From positions 1 to 55,313 of the forward strand of contig JAKAMO010000004.1 of NCBI GenBank assembly GCA_021812825.1: DNA of 55,313 bases, given 5' to 3'. A program made the position numbers and the translations under genes. The notes under the pieces are model-generated. The model was not told the DNA's origin and searched no databases. It saw nothing but the letters and a program-made list of their open reading frames with translations. The first letter of the stretch is position 1; the number at the start of each line of letters is the position of its first letter. Below are positions 1-8,826 of this stretch, one piece after another. The stretch is from a bacterium (GTDB lineage: Bacteria > Elusimicrobiota > Elusimicrobia > Elusimicrobiales > UBA9959).

Positions 1-1
1 T

Positions 2-949
2 AATCTTTGCAGGGAGAACCTTTCCGCCTACCTGGACGGCGAGCTGACGCCGAAGGAGAGGCTGGAGCTGGAGACGCACCTGGCCGGCTGCGCGGATTGC
101 CGCGCCGAGCTCGGCCAACTGAAGGCCGTTTCGGGGCTTGTGAAGGCGCATGCCATGGAGCCGGTGCCGCCGGCGCTGAAGCGGGCGGTGCTGGAGAAGG
201 AGAGCCGTTCTTTCGGCTGGCTGAAGCCGGCACTGGCGCTGTCGGCCGCCGCGGCCGTGGTGGCCATAATTGTCAATATCACCGGCGTGCGCGACAACGC
301 CATGCTGACGTCGTCCGGCTTCGGCTCGCGCGAGAGCGACGGTCTCTACGACCTTAAAATAGCGGGCGCGGCGCCAGAGGAAAGCGCTGCCGAAGATTCC
401 GGCGGCGGCCAGGGCGGAACGCTGGCGGGCATGACCCCGGCGAAAGCCAAAAGGGAAACAGCCGCCGCCTCCGTGCGCGGGGCCATGTCCCGGCCAAAGT
501 ACGCCGCCGCCATGACGGCCGCGGAAAAGGAAGCCATATCCACAGCGGAACTTAATGAAAGTGTACACCTGGACAAATCGGCCGGCGCGGGGTACTCCTC
601 CGCAGCCGCCGGGAATTCCTACAAGGCCAGGGCCTACCCGGCCGCCGCTCCCGCCGCGCCGCGCGAGTACCGCGGGCCTGTCTGCGTGCAGGTGCGCGGG
701 CCGGCCTCGCCGGACGAAGCCGACGCCGGGATGGAAAAGGCGGTGGATTTCCTGAAGAGCGCCGGCGCCAGGGTAGCAGAGACCGCCGCGGCGGACCTGC
801 GCTTCGTTAAGGACGACGGCAGCGCGGTGACGATAGCCCGCGCGGACTGCCGCTACGGCTTCATCCTTTTCGACGGCACCAAGGACCCTTTGGTGGTCAC
901 CGATCCCGACACCCTGCCGGCCCGCTACCGGGCCTACTTCGGAAAATGA
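2..949 (+). CDS. Anti-sigma factor, zinc-finger type (5' end outside window)
   Basis: The frame is already open at base 2, so the start codon lies left of the window. The visible N-terminus (SAYLDGELTPKERLELETHL) and the H-x3-C-x2-C motif at nt 77-100 are typical of zf-HC2 anti-sigma domains, which hold an ECF sigma factor at the membrane. One hydrophobic segment follows (about nt 227-275), then a long Ala/Gly-rich extracytoplasmic part with no domain I recognise. By family habit the cognate sigma gene should lie just upstream, outside the window. The only ATG far upstream of the membrane segment (nt 140) would delete the zinc finger, so it is not the real start. Confidence 0.8.
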   Translation, partial: NLCRENLSAYLDGELTPKERLELETHLAGCADCRAELGQLKAVSGLVKAHAMEPVPPALKRAVLEKESRSFGWLKPALALSAAAAVVAIIVNITGVRDNAMLTSSGFGSRESDGLYDLKIAGAAPEESAAEDSGGGQGGTLAGMTPAKAKRETAAASVRGAMSRPKYAAAMTAAEKEAISTAELNESVHLDKSAGAGYSSAAAGNSYKARAYPAAAPAAPREYRGPVCVQVRGPASPDEADAGMEKAVDFLKSAGARVAETAAADLRFVKDDGSAVTIARADCRYGFILFDGTKDPLVVTDPDTLPARYRAYFGK

Positions 950-950
950 A

Positions 951-974
951 GAAGGCCGCCAGTTGGCGGCCTTC
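951..974. terminator. Bidirectional terminator between convergent genes
   Basis: Perfect 10-bp arms GAAGGCCGCC / GGCGGCCTTC with a 4-nt loop lie between the stop codons of the anti-sigma gene and the alpha/beta hydrolase. T-rich sequence follows on both strands, so it can serve both genes. Confidence 0.8.
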
Positions 975-980
975 TTCGGG

Positions 981-2012
981 TTATTTACCCGTTGCCCTGG
1001 CCTTCAGCCAGTCCGTTATGACCTTAACGGTCTCCGGGTCCAGCTTCCTGCCTTCTGCGTTGTACGAAAGTGCGTCCTGCGCCGTCAGCTGTTCCCTCGG
1101 CTTAGGCTCGTACTTCAGTACATGGTTCGCGTTCCCGGGGTAAACGAAGCTCGCGCCTTTATTCTTTGAAAGCGCGGCCTCGAGCGGGCCGCCGTCCAGT
1201 TCCTGGTCTGTCTGTATATCCTTCTTCCCGATGAGCACTAGCACGGGAACGCGGACCTTGGAAGCCAGGGCCGCCGGGTCCGCGGCCAGGAACTCCCGCG
1301 AGAACGGCAGGTTGGCCGGCGTATAGAAGCCGGCCACCAGCTTATTGATGCCTGCCGGAAGGTCCGGGTCCGGGGCGAAGGGCAGGCCTGCCTGGAACTT
1401 CGCCATCAGCTTGTCGAAGCGGGCCATGATGCCGCCGGCGTCCGGAAGCTGGGCGACCTGGGCGGCTATCTGAGAGCGGATCACGTCCCGCAGGCGGCGG
1501 CCGGGAGCCCCGGTAAGCACCAGCCCGGCGAAAGCCGGCTTCCCCGCGAGCTGGCAGTTCATGGCGTGTATTGCGCCTTCGCTGTTAGTGAGGGCGTAGA
1601 CGCGGGAAGGATCCACGCCGGTTTGCTCCTTCAGCCTGGCCGCGGCACCCTCCAGCTCCTCCATATGGCTGAGCATGCTCAGCTTGCCGGTCAGCAGCGG
1701 CAGATTGCCGGCGGCGTATGGGCCGGTGAACCTCTTGTCGTAGCGGATGACGGCGAAACCAGCGCCGGCCAGCTCGTCCGCGAGCAGGGCGCCGCTGCAG
1801 TTCCTGCCCGGTATCAGCGTCGAGCACCAGTCGCGGTCGGTGGGTCCGCTGCCGGGCACCATGACGACGCCCGGGAAAGGCCCCTTGCCGTCCGGCATGG
1901 TTATCGTGGCGGCGGCGGTAGTAGCCCCGATACTCCAAGTCACGTCGCGGGAAACAGCTCCGGCGCTCAGCGGCGCAGCCATCAGCATGACCGAAAAGAA
2001 TAACCTTCCCAT
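981..2012 (-). CDS. Secreted alpha/beta-hydrolase
   Basis: The 343-residue protein begins with a signal peptide ending near AGAVS. The fold signature is present: a PGSGPTDRD oxyanion-type loop, a nucleophile-elbow candidate (TNSEGA), an acid candidate (IGKKDIQTD) and a histidine candidate (NANHVLKYE) in the expected order. The serine context N-S-E-G departs from the usual G-x-S-x-G, so activity is likely but the substrate is unknown. AAGGAGAG precedes the ATG. It is 33 bp from the next minus-strand gene and may be the end of that transcript. Confidence 0.8.
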   Translation of the reverse strand: MGRLFFSVMLMAAPLSAGAVSRDVTWSIGATTAAATITMPDGKGPFPGVVMVPGSGPTDRDWCSTLIPGRNCSGALLADELAGAGFAVIRYDKRFTGPYAAGNLPLLTGKLSMLSHMEELEGAAARLKEQTGVDPSRVYALTNSEGAIHAMNCQLAGKPAFAGLVLTGAPGRRLRDVIRSQIAAQVAQLPDAGGIMARFDKLMAKFQAGLPFAPDPDLPAGINKLVAGFYTPANLPFSREFLAADPAALASKVRVPVLVLIGKKDIQTDQELDGGPLEAALSKNKGASFVYPGNANHVLKYEPKPREQLTAQDALSYNAEGRKLDPETVKVITDWLKARATGK

Positions 2013-2045
2013 ACTTCTCTCCTTGTTCCGCGCCTTCCGGCAACG

Positions 2046-2765
2046 TCAGCGGGAGGCTTTCGCGGAGAACACGCAGCCTTTGCCGGCGGAGGCCGTCGGC
2101 CTCGAGCCCCCCGGCTCCAGCACCATGCTGCCGCTGGAATTGGACAGCGTCTTACCGCCTTCCGTGAGCAGCAGGGTGTACTGCAGCTTGAACTCGCCGT
2201 CGGCTCCGGGAGCGTCCGGCAGCAGGCCGATCATGAACTTGCGCGGCTCTTCGTCTGAACCGCTGAAGAGGACGGCGCTGTACTGCTCGTTCGGCAGATA
2301 GGCGAAGCTTACAGGGTAGGAATCCCGCCCGCATTTCAGCCTGGTATCCAGCACCCCGGAGCGGAGCCCGGGCTGCTCCCCGTCATATTCCCCCTCCAGC
2401 TCCAGTATCAGCTTCCAGCCGCCGGCCTCGGCCGCCAGCACGGGCTTGCCGGGCTTGAGCAGCACCTTGCCCGCGGCCTGGAAAGGAGGTCTCGCCCGGT
2501 TCTTGCCGCTCACCTCCGCCTGGTAGTCCAGGCGGAAGACGCCTTCGCGGGGAGAGTCCAGATAGGTATTGAAGATAACGTCGCTGGAGGCCCCGAGGCC
2601 GCGCGCTGCGGCCTTGCCGTTATACGCGGCCTGCCTGCCCAGCGGGCTTTTCCGGGAAACGGAATAGGTCTGCCTGCCGTTGACGGCCTTCATGCTGACG
2701 GTCCAGTCGGCGGCCCGCGCCGGTAATGCTGCCAGCACGGCTATGAGGAGAACCGCGGATCTCAT
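2046..2765 (-). CDS. Secreted hypothetical protein
   Basis: The protein has 239 residues and a signal peptide (LLIAVLAALPARA). The rest looks beta-rich with two cysteines (KCGRD and KGCVF) that could form a disulfide. I do not recognise the family. Its ATG overlaps the stop of the response-regulator gene upstream (ATGA), so the two are translationally coupled. Confidence 0.7.
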   Translation of the reverse strand: MRSAVLLIAVLAALPARAADWTVSMKAVNGRQTYSVSRKSPLGRQAAYNGKAAARGLGASSDVIFNTYLDSPREGVFRLDYQAEVSGKNRARPPFQAAGKVLLKPGKPVLAAEAGGWKLILELEGEYDGEQPGLRSGVLDTRLKCGRDSYPVSFAYLPNEQYSAVLFSGSDEEPRKFMIGLLPDAPGADGEFKLQYTLLLTEGGKTLSNSSGSMVLEPGGSRPTASAGKGCVFSAKASR

Positions 2766-3139
2766 TTGCAGAAGCGGGAGGCCAGCGCGGCGATGTCCTC
2801 CACCCGGGAGGGCTTGATGAGCACGTCGACGGCGCCCACGGCCGAGGCCTTGCCGCCTACGTCGGGCATACCGGTAATGATGGCCACGGGGATCCCGGCC
2901 AGGGCGGGGTCCTGCTGCTGGACCTTGCGGAACTCCCAGCCGTTCATCTCCGGCATCATCAGGTCCAGCAGTATCAGCCCGGGGACCTTTGAAGAGCGCT
3001 TGAGGTAGTCCAGCGCCTCGCGACCGTTGCCGGCAACCACCGTATCGTAGCCTTTGGCGCCCAGAGTGGCGCTGATCATGTCGCAGACGTTCTTGTCGTC
3101 GTCCACCACCAGAACGGTGGAACCGGTATTCCCGCCCAT
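2762..3139 (-). CDS. Single-domain response regulator (CheY-like receiver)
   Basis: This is a 125-residue receiver domain only. It has the acidic pair VVDDD near the N-terminus, the phosphoacceptor in LILLDLMMPEM, a T in the IITG strand and the conserved K in LIKPSR. No output domain follows, so it acts through a partner protein or as a phosphate sink. A TTG 18 nt upstream could extend the frame, but the ATG at 3139 fits the receiver fold better. A histidine kinase without a sensor domain lies 1.7 kb away (4881-5564) and could be its partner; this is inferred from proximity only. Confidence 0.85.
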   Translation of the reverse strand: MGGNTGSTVLVVDDDKNVCDMISATLGAKGYDTVVAGNGREALDYLKRSSKVPGLILLDLMMPEMNGWEFRKVQQQDPALAGIPVAIITGMPDVGGKASAVGAVDVLIKPSRVEDIAALASRFCK

Positions 3140-3228
3140 ATTCCGTAATGATAACAAATACCGCGGCGCCTACGCCCGTATGGAGAGGACGGCCAGAAGA
3201 ACGGACCCAGCGGATGATCGGCGATAAT

Positions 3229-3252
3229 AAAGGCCGCCGGAAGGCGGCCTTT
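3229..3252 (-). terminator. Rho-independent terminator
   Basis: Arms AAAGGCCGCC / GGCGGCCTTT lie just downstream of the minus-strand gene 3269-4093. Confidence 0.75.
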
Positions 3253-3268
3253 CTCTTTGCAGGACGGC

Positions 3269-4093
3269 CTACTCCTTACCCGAAGGGGCGTAGGTCAGCC
3301 GCTGGCCCAGGAAACCGCGCAGTTTCAGATGCTTCACCAGTATTGAAGGTAGCATCTTGGCCACGTACAGATGATGGCCGGTGCCGGAGGTGAAGACCTT
3401 GAGCGCGTTGGTGCTGCAGGAGTTAAGGAAAGTGTGGTATTTCTCTCCCGAATGGTCGCGAGTCGCTTCCTTTATGCCTTCGTCCAGCAGGCGCAGCTTC
3501 TCCTCGCGGCTGAGCTTCAGGGGGTAAACGTCCACGGTGTACTTGTTAAGCCGGGAGGTCTCCAGAAAGCTGTCCCAGGAAACAACGTTCCATACCAGCG
3601 GGTAATGGTCCCGGATGCCGGCGGTGAAAGGCAGGTACGGCTCGCCCTTCTTCTCCCACGGCAGGGCCTCTATGACCAGCCCGGACATAGGCCTGCCGGC
3701 AGACTCGGCGCCGTCCTTGAAAGTGAACATCAGGTAGCTGTGCCCCACGCCGCCGGAGCGGTAACCCCAATAGGCCTCGTCCAGCTGGCTCATATCTATC
3801 CTGGCCTCGCGCCAGGCATAAAGCTGGGAATCCCTGTCCTGCAGCTCGAACCGCACGCCGCCTATCACGCGTACGTCCCCGGAGCCGGAGACCAACGAGG
3901 CCGGCTTGCGGTCCTGAACGTAGTCGGGGTAGGTCTCCTGCAGCAGCGGAGCCGGGGCCAGAGCCCCGCGCAGGTCCTCGGCGGAATAGCCGGGCAGTTC
4001 CTCTAGAGCGGAGCCGGCGTAGGCGGCCGCGCTGAAAAGCGGAGCCACGGAAAGGAGAGCTGTCAGGGTATGGAACAGGCGGCGGTTCTTCAT
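3269..4093 (-). CDS. Secreted DUF4105/Lnb-N-like protein
   Basis: The 274-residue protein has a signal peptide (LLSVAPLFSAAAYA). GVGHSYLMFTFKDG and FLNSCSTNALKVF resemble the two hallmark segments of the DUF4105 (Lnb N-terminal periplasmic) family, in which a His and an N-C-T/S motif form a predicted cysteine-peptidase-like centre. Order and spacing fit, but sequence similarity is modest. No lipid-modifying membrane domain follows. Function is unknown. Confidence 0.6.
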   Translation of the reverse strand: MKNRRLFHTLTALLSVAPLFSAAAYAGSALEELPGYSAEDLRGALAPAPLLQETYPDYVQDRKPASLVSGSGDVRVIGGVRFELQDRDSQLYAWREARIDMSQLDEAYWGYRSGGVGHSYLMFTFKDGAESAGRPMSGLVIEALPWEKKGEPYLPFTAGIRDHYPLVWNVVSWDSFLETSRLNKYTVDVYPLKLSREEKLRLLDEGIKEATRDHSGEKYHTFLNSCSTNALKVFTSGTGHHLYVAKMLPSILVKHLKLRGFLGQRLTYAPSGKE

Positions 4094-4169
4094 CGAAGAT
4101 AGTATACGCCGCCGCCGTCCCGCTGTAATGAGGCTTTGGTACCAGCCGGCGCCGGTCTTTGGGCCTACG

Positions 4170-4865
4170 CTAGCGCCCCAGCAGGCCGGGCAGGCCGGAG
4201 ATGTCGGAAAGCTGGCGGAAACGTTCGGGGTCCGGGGAGGCGTCCTTCACGTGCTCATGCCTCCACGTGACGCTGAAAGGGATGTAGACGCCGCTGCCGC
4301 CCAGCGCCAGCACCGGCAGAATATCTGACTTCATAGAGTTGCCCACCATAAGGAAGTTCCGCGGCTCCACCGCGAGAGCGGCCAGCAGGTCGCGGTAATC
4401 CTCCTCGCGCTTGTCGCTGAGTATCTGGACGCGGTGGAAGCATTCCTTCAGGCCGGAACGCTCCAGCTTGCGCTCCTGGTCCAGCAGGTCGCCCTTGGTT
4501 ATGAGCACCAGCCGGTAGCGGCCCTTCAGCGCCCGCAGCACTTCCGTCACTCCGGGCAGCAGCTCTATCGGGAAATCCAGCAGGCGGCGGCCCGACTCCA
4601 GCAGCCGCCGCAGAACGGCGGCGGGCACTTTGTCGCCGCCTATGCGCAGCGCGGTCTCCACCAGCGAGAGCATCACGCTCTTCGCGCCGTAGCCGTAGAG
4701 CTTCATATTGGCCATTTCCGTGCCGTACAGCTCCTCGGCGGACCTGTCGGGAGGCAGCCACGGGGTCATCAGCTCGCAGAATTCCCGGCCCACAGCCTGG
4801 TAATGCGGCTCGTTGACCCAGAGGGTGTCGTCGGCGTCGAAGCCAATGACCTGGATGTCCTTCAT
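4170..4865 (-). CDS. HAD-superfamily hydrolase
   Basis: The 231-residue protein has HAD motif I (GFDADDTLW), motif II threonine (LITKGD), a motif III basic region (SDKREEDY) and motif IV (VGNSMKSDI). This indicates a phosphatase-type HAD with an alpha-helical cap between motifs I and II. The substrate is not evident. It starts 15 bp after the histidine-kinase stop and so is probably co-transcribed with it. Confidence 0.85.
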   Translation of the reverse strand: MKDIQVIGFDADDTLWVNEPHYQAVGREFCELMTPWLPPDRSAEELYGTEMANMKLYGYGAKSVMLSLVETALRIGGDKVPAAVLRRLLESGRRLLDFPIELLPGVTEVLRALKGRYRLVLITKGDLLDQERKLERSGLKECFHRVQILSDKREEDYRDLLAALAVEPRNFLMVGNSMKSDILPVLALGGSGVYIPFSVTWRHEHVKDASPDPERFRQLSDISGLPGLLGR

Positions 4866-4880
4866 CGGAAAGGCGCCGGG

Positions 4881-5564
4881 CTATTTCAGCCGCGGCAGCG
4901 AGATCGTGACCCTGGCGCCGTCGCCGGCGTTCTCCGCCCTGGCGGAGCCGCCGTGCAGCTCCAGGAACTTGCGCACTATGGTCAGACCCAGCCCTATGCC
5001 GCGCGGGCGCGTGGTGAAGAAAGGCTCGAAGGCCTTCTCGCAGCCGCCGTCGGCGAAGCCGGGACCGGTGTCGGAGAAGGTCATATGCGCGAATTTGTCG
5101 TCGCAGGAGACGGCTATGGTCACCGTGCCGCCTTCGGGCATGGCCTGCACCGCGTTCGCCAGCAAGCAGCGTATCGCGTAGCGCATCGTCTCGATATCCA
5201 CGTTCACGCGCGGGTCGGCCGGGTCCGGCTCCCGCTTCAGCTGAACGCCCTGCGGCAGCGGGAAGGAGCCCGCCAGGTCGTCGATGCCGGCGTTCATGCG
5301 CACGGGGACCAGCTGCAGCTCCCTGGCGCGCGTGAAGGACAGCATCTCCTCTATCACGTCGTTAGAGTGCTTCACCTCGCCCTCGATTATCCCTATGTGC
5401 TTGGAGATCTTAGGGTCCAGCTCGGCGCCGCCGGCGCCCAGCTTCGTCTTGATGAAATAGAGCGAGTTGGAGATGATGGCCAGCGGGTTGCGGAGCTCGT
5501 GGCTCACCACGCTGGACATCCTCTTGAGCATGTCGGGCTTCTCTTTATTATCGGTGTCGGTCAT
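4881..5564 (-). CDS. Histidine kinase without a sensor domain
   Basis: The 227-residue protein has a HisKA domain with the phospho-His motif VVSHELRNPL (residues about 19-28) and an HATPase_c domain: N box LLANAVQAM, G1 DTGPGF, G2 GIGLGL. There is no membrane segment or sensor domain, so input must come from a partner protein. Its two domains are complete for catalysis. It is the first gene of a pair with the HAD hydrolase. Confidence 0.88.
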   Translation of the reverse strand: MTDTDNKEKPDMLKRMSSVVSHELRNPLAIISNSLYFIKTKLGAGGAELDPKISKHIGIIEGEVKHSNDVIEEMLSFTRARELQLVPVRMNAGIDDLAGSFPLPQGVQLKREPDPADPRVNVDIETMRYAIRCLLANAVQAMPEGGTVTIAVSCDDKFAHMTFSDTGPGFADGGCEKAFEPFFTTRPRGIGLGLTIVRKFLELHGGSARAENAGDGARVTISLPRLK

Positions 5565-5893
5565 AGCATTGATATTCTATACCATTTTTGCCGCTTCGGG
5601 GCCCCGGCGGTTCCGGCACTTAGGTGCGCGGGTGACGCGGCTTTGGCTCGGAAGGTGAGGCCAGGCTTTAGAGCGAGACATAATTATGCCTCGCGTCCTG
5701 GCCGCAAGGGCGGAGGCAATTCCTTACGCAGCGGAATTGCCGGATGGAGCGAAGCGACAGGTCCCCGCCGGGGTCGCGGAAAACCGCTATGCGGTTTATC
5801 CGTGACCGCTATCCTCCCGCAATTCTTACTCTTCCCATGAAAATCCGCCGCCACCCGCGCCAATACACGTTTGAATTGGACTCGGTCCGCAGG
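5565..5893. other. Non-coding stretch rich in hairpins
   Basis: No convincing gene is present. From about 5600 to 5820 there are successive inverted repeats, for example GCGAGACATAATTATGCCTCGC, GGCAATTCC...GGAATTGCC and AACCGCTATGCGGTT. TATAGAAT just before 5564 may be part of the kinase promoter. The hairpin block resembles a decayed non-autonomous element or a structured RNA. Confidence 0.4.
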
Positions 5894-6571
5894 CTAGCGC
5901 CGGCGACGGCCCAGTATGCGCAGTATGCGCAGGAACAGGTTGATGATGTCCATGTACAGCGCGGCGGCGCTGTCCACGGCGTTATCGAGCGTCTTCGGGA
6001 TATTGTTCGCGCGGCCCCAGTCGTAGCCCACGTAGCCGCAGAAGATGACCACGACTATCCAGTCTATTATCCCGTGCTGCTTGTGGAAGATAAAGATGTC
6101 GGCCAGCTCCACCAGTATCACCAGCAGCAGCGAGACGGTCAGCGCCGTGTGTATGCGCCTGAAGAAGGCCGGGAACAGCGAGCCCAGCAGCATCATGCCC
6201 AGCGTAACGGTGCCGGTGATCCTGATGGCCTCCAGCACGAGCGCGCTGTCGTAGCGGGCCACGACCACGTTTATCACGAAACCGAACGGTATTACCACCA
6301 GATTGTAACCGAGGAAGCTCACGCCCGGGTTGGAGGACCTGTTGAACAGGTAGACGCCGGCGAAGCAGGAGGCGAAATAACCAAGCAGAAAAAGCCTTAT
6401 GTCTATGCCCGTTATCACCGAGGCCGGGATGTTCCTGACCATCCACCAGTTCACCAGGAAGCCCCAGCACAGCACCAGCCCCATGGCCAGGTTATAAGCG
6501 CCGTCGCTCATCACCTCGCCGTCGGCCGCAGTGCGGCTGAAAACGTCGTTGGCCACATTATCGTTATCCAT
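5894..6571 (-). CDS. Bax inhibitor-1 family membrane protein
   Basis: The 225-residue protein has about seven hydrophobic segments. The C-terminal signature (GYDWGRA, then SAAALYMDIINLFLRILRILG) is characteristic of bacterial Bax1-I/UPF0005 (YbhL/YccA-like) inner-membrane proteins. Family members are proposed Ca2+ leak channels or regulators of membrane proteases; nothing here identifies which. The gene appears to be a single transcription unit. Confidence 0.85.
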   Translation of the reverse strand: MDNDNVANDVFSRTAADGEVMSDGAYNLAMGLVLCWGFLVNWWMVRNIPASVITGIDIRLFLLGYFASCFAGVYLFNRSSNPGVSFLGYNLVVIPFGFVINVVVARYDSALVLEAIRITGTVTLGMMLLGSLFPAFFRRIHTALTVSLLLVILVELADIFIFHKQHGIIDWIVVVIFCGYVGYDWGRANNIPKTLDNAVDSAAALYMDIINLFLRILRILGRRRR

Positions 6572-6647
6572 ACCCGTATTCTAGCATACGCGGCGGGCCG
6601 GTCCCTTCTCCCGGAAGGAACGCCAGAACCCCGCGGCGCCAGAAAAA

Positions 6648-6674
6648 AGGCCGCCGGGGATCTCCCGGCGGCCT
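6648..6674 (-). terminator. Rho-independent terminator
   Basis: Arms AGGCCGCCGGG / CCCGGCGGCCT followed on the minus strand by TTTTTT; it ends the DUF4892-OmpA-PASTA gene. Confidence 0.85.
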
Positions 6675-6693
6675 AACGAAACGGCGCGTACCG

Positions 6694-8010
6694 CTATTTG
6701 CCTACGGTCAGCGTTACCGTCTCGCCTTTCTTGACCATCCTGTTCTCCGCAGGCGACTGCGCGCTCACGCGCCCCAGCAGCTTGCCGGTGCGCTTCACCT
6801 TGAAGCCCTGCACGGCAAGAATGGCGGCCGCCTCTATATAGTTCTTCCCCACCAGGTTGGGCACCGGGAACAAGGCCTCTTCCTTCGGCGGTTCCGGCTT
6901 GGCCTGGGCGGCCTGCGTTTGCTGCTGCGCTGCCTGCACCTGCTGCTGGGCGGCCTGCACCTGCTGCTGCGCGGCCTGCATCTGCTGCTGCGCAGCCTGC
7001 ATCTGCTGCTGCGCGGCCTGCGCCGCGGAGGAGGAAGCGGCGGCCTTGGCGGCGGCGGTCAGGCGCCGCACTATCTCCACGCGGCGGTTCAGCTTGCGGC
7101 CCTCCTCCGTGGCGTTGGACGCCACCGGGGAAAGCGGGCCGGCGCCGTGCGCGGAAAGCGCCGCGGCGGCCACGCCGCGGCCCTGCAGGTCCTTCAGCAC
7201 GGCCTGCGCCCTGTCGTCGGACAGCTTCATGTTGGCCTGCAGGTCCCCCTCGTCGTCGGTGTGACCCACCACGTAGAACTTCTCTCCGGGCGAGGCCTTC
7301 AGGAACGCGGCTATCTGGTCCAGCACCGGGCCGGACTCCGGCTTGATAGCGCTGCTGCCGCTGTCGAACAGTATGCCGTAGAAGGCTATGCGCCCCTCGC
7401 GCTTCATCGCCTCGGCTATCTTCTCCGCCTTAACTATACCGGCGCCGAGCGGCGCTTCTTTTGCGACGTCCAGCCTGTAGACCGGGTAGTTCCACCAGCC
7501 GGAATTCACGTAGACCGAGACATAGACGTTCCCGGCCGGGTTCGCCTTCTTCGCGGCGATGTAGAACTGGGTCTCCGGCGCGCCTTTGGTCAGGGGCGCC
7601 GAGTTGTTCCAGCCGTAGTCTTCGGCGAACGGGTTCAGCCCGTACCAGGCGTCCTTGAAGCCCTGGCCGCAGGCCTTGGCCTCGCAGGAATAGACCGTCT
7701 CGTAGCCGTTCTCGGCGAAGAACTTCTTGTACACCGAAAAGACGGCGAAAGGCGTCTTGCCCTCGGCCTTGTAGAGCTGCGACGACGTCATGCCTTCCAC
7801 GGGCGTGACCTTGGCTATGGCGCCTTTGGCCTCCGGGCCGGCCGCGAACTTGTAGCGGCCGAACTCAGCGGCTTCGCCGTGTATCACGGCGGAGCCTTCC
7901 ACCGGCCCCGCCAGCTGCATGGCCCAGCCGGGAGCCTCCGCGCGCGCGCAGCGCGCGGCGATCAGAACCGACGCGGCAAAAGCGGCCGCCACGAACATTC
8001 GTTTCGACAT
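6694..8010 (-). CDS. DUF4892-OmpA-PASTA outer-membrane/periplasmic protein
   Basis: The 438-residue protein has a signal peptide (1-25), then a DUF4892-like region (about 30-180) with the paired cysteines YSCEAKACG, an OmpA C-terminal peptidoglycan-binding domain (209-315; FDSGSSAIKP, VVGHTDDEG, LNRRVEIV), a Gln/Ala linker of six heptads (331-370) and a C-terminal PASTA domain (381-438; PNLVGKNYIEAAAIL, QSPAENRMVKKGETVTL). OmpA and PASTA both recognise peptidoglycan, so this is probably a doubly wall-tethered envelope protein. DUF4892-OmpA fusions are known; the added PASTA domain is unusual. Confidence 0.85.
   Translation of the reverse strand: MSKRMFVAAAFAASVLIAARCARAEAPGWAMQLAGPVEGSAVIHGEAAEFGRYKFAAGPEAKGAIAKVTPVEGMTSSQLYKAEGKTPFAVFSVYKKFFAENGYETVYSCEAKACGQGFKDAWYGLNPFAEDYGWNNSAPLTKGAPETQFYIAAKKANPAGNVYVSVYVNSGWWNYPVYRLDVAKEAPLGAGIVKAEKIAEAMKREGRIAFYGILFDSGSSAIKPESGPVLDQIAAFLKASPGEKFYVVGHTDDEGDLQANMKLSDDRAQAVLKDLQGRGVAAAALSAHGAGPLSPVASNATEEGRKLNRRVEIVRRLTAAAKAAASSSAAQAAQQQMQAAQQQMQAAQQQVQAAQQQVQAAQQQTQAAQAKPEPPKEEALFPVPNLVGKNYIEAAAILAVQGFKVKRTGKLLGRVSAQSPAENRMVKKGETVTLTVGK
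6909..7023 (-). repeat. 21-bp tandem repeat coding Gln/Ala heptads
   Basis: Between the OmpA and PASTA domains the coding sequence consists of 21-nt units (CTGCTGCNNGGCCTGCANCT on the plus strand), each coding QQQxQAA. Such arrays change length readily, which would alter spacing between the two wall-binding domains without a frameshift. Confidence 0.85.
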
Positions 8011-8163
8011 ATTCCCCCCTTAAGTCTGGCCGCGGGCGCGGCCCTATGCCTGAATTCTACAACAATTAACACCGCGGAATTACACAAACGGGCCGCACGA
8101 GAACCTTGACTGCGGTGCCGGCGGCTGTTTATGCGCGGGCGCGGCCTATGTTAGAATTAACGC

Positions 8164-8772
8164 ATGAAGAAGCGCGCCTTCCCCAACGACGACGAGAAAG
8201 AATACGCGGAGCGGACCTTCGACGGGCTCGACCTGAAGGGGATACGGCTGGAGTCCAGGCATTTCCATTCCTGCGTGTTCCGTAACTGCGACCTCACCGG
8301 CGCCGAGCTGCGCTTCTGCCGCTTCCGCGGATGCCGCTTCGAAAGCTGCAACCTGAGCCTGGTGAAGCCGAACGCCTCCTCCTTCGAGGGCCCGGATTTC
8401 AGGAACTCCAAACTGACCGGCCTGAACTGGACCGAGGCCGCCTGGCCCAAGCTCAACCTCTCCGGCCCGCCGCGCTTCTACTCGTGCGTCCTGAGCGACT
8501 GCGTGTTCATCGGCCTGAACCTCGCCGGCGCTGTCATGAAGGACTGCCTGGCCAAAGAGACCGACCTGCGCGACGCAGACCTCTCCGGCGCGGACCTCTC
8601 CGGGACCGACTTCTCCGGCGCCCTCTTCGGAGGCACGAAGCTGCAGAAGGCGAACCTCTCCGGGGCGCGGAACTACGCCATCAACGTGGGCACCTGTCCC
8701 GTGAAAGGCGCCAGGTTCTCCCTGCCAGAGGCCATGGCCCTGCTCGACGGCCTGGGCATAAAGCTGGACTGA
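8164..8772 (+). CDS. Pentapeptide-repeat protein
   Basis: The 202-residue protein is built of A/C-D/N-L/F-x-x pentapeptides (CDLTGAELRFCRFRGCRFESCNL, DLRDADLSGADLSGTDFSGALF), predicting a right-handed quadrilateral beta-helix. It has no signal peptide. The arrangement resembles Qnr/McbG-type proteins that mimic DNA, but no resistance role can be inferred from sequence. A TTGACT box lies about 55 nt upstream. Confidence 0.85.
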   Translation: MKKRAFPNDDEKEYAERTFDGLDLKGIRLESRHFHSCVFRNCDLTGAELRFCRFRGCRFESCNLSLVKPNASSFEGPDFRNSKLTGLNWTEAAWPKLNLSGPPRFYSCVLSDCVFIGLNLAGAVMKDCLAKETDLRDADLSGADLSGTDFSGALFGGTKLQKANLSGARNYAINVGTCPVKGARFSLPEAMALLDGLGIKLD

Positions 8773-8800
8773 ACCGCCGCTCGCATCCCAAAAAACGGAA

Positions 8801-8820
8801 CCGCCGGGCTTCCCCGGCGG
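8801..8820 (-). terminator. CCGCCGGG-type terminator
   Basis: Arms CCGCCGGG / CCCGGCGG; on the minus strand TTCCGTTTTTT follows, so it terminates gene 8827-9306. It also separates the convergent pentapeptide gene. Confidence 0.8.
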
Positions 8821-8826
8821 CTTCGG

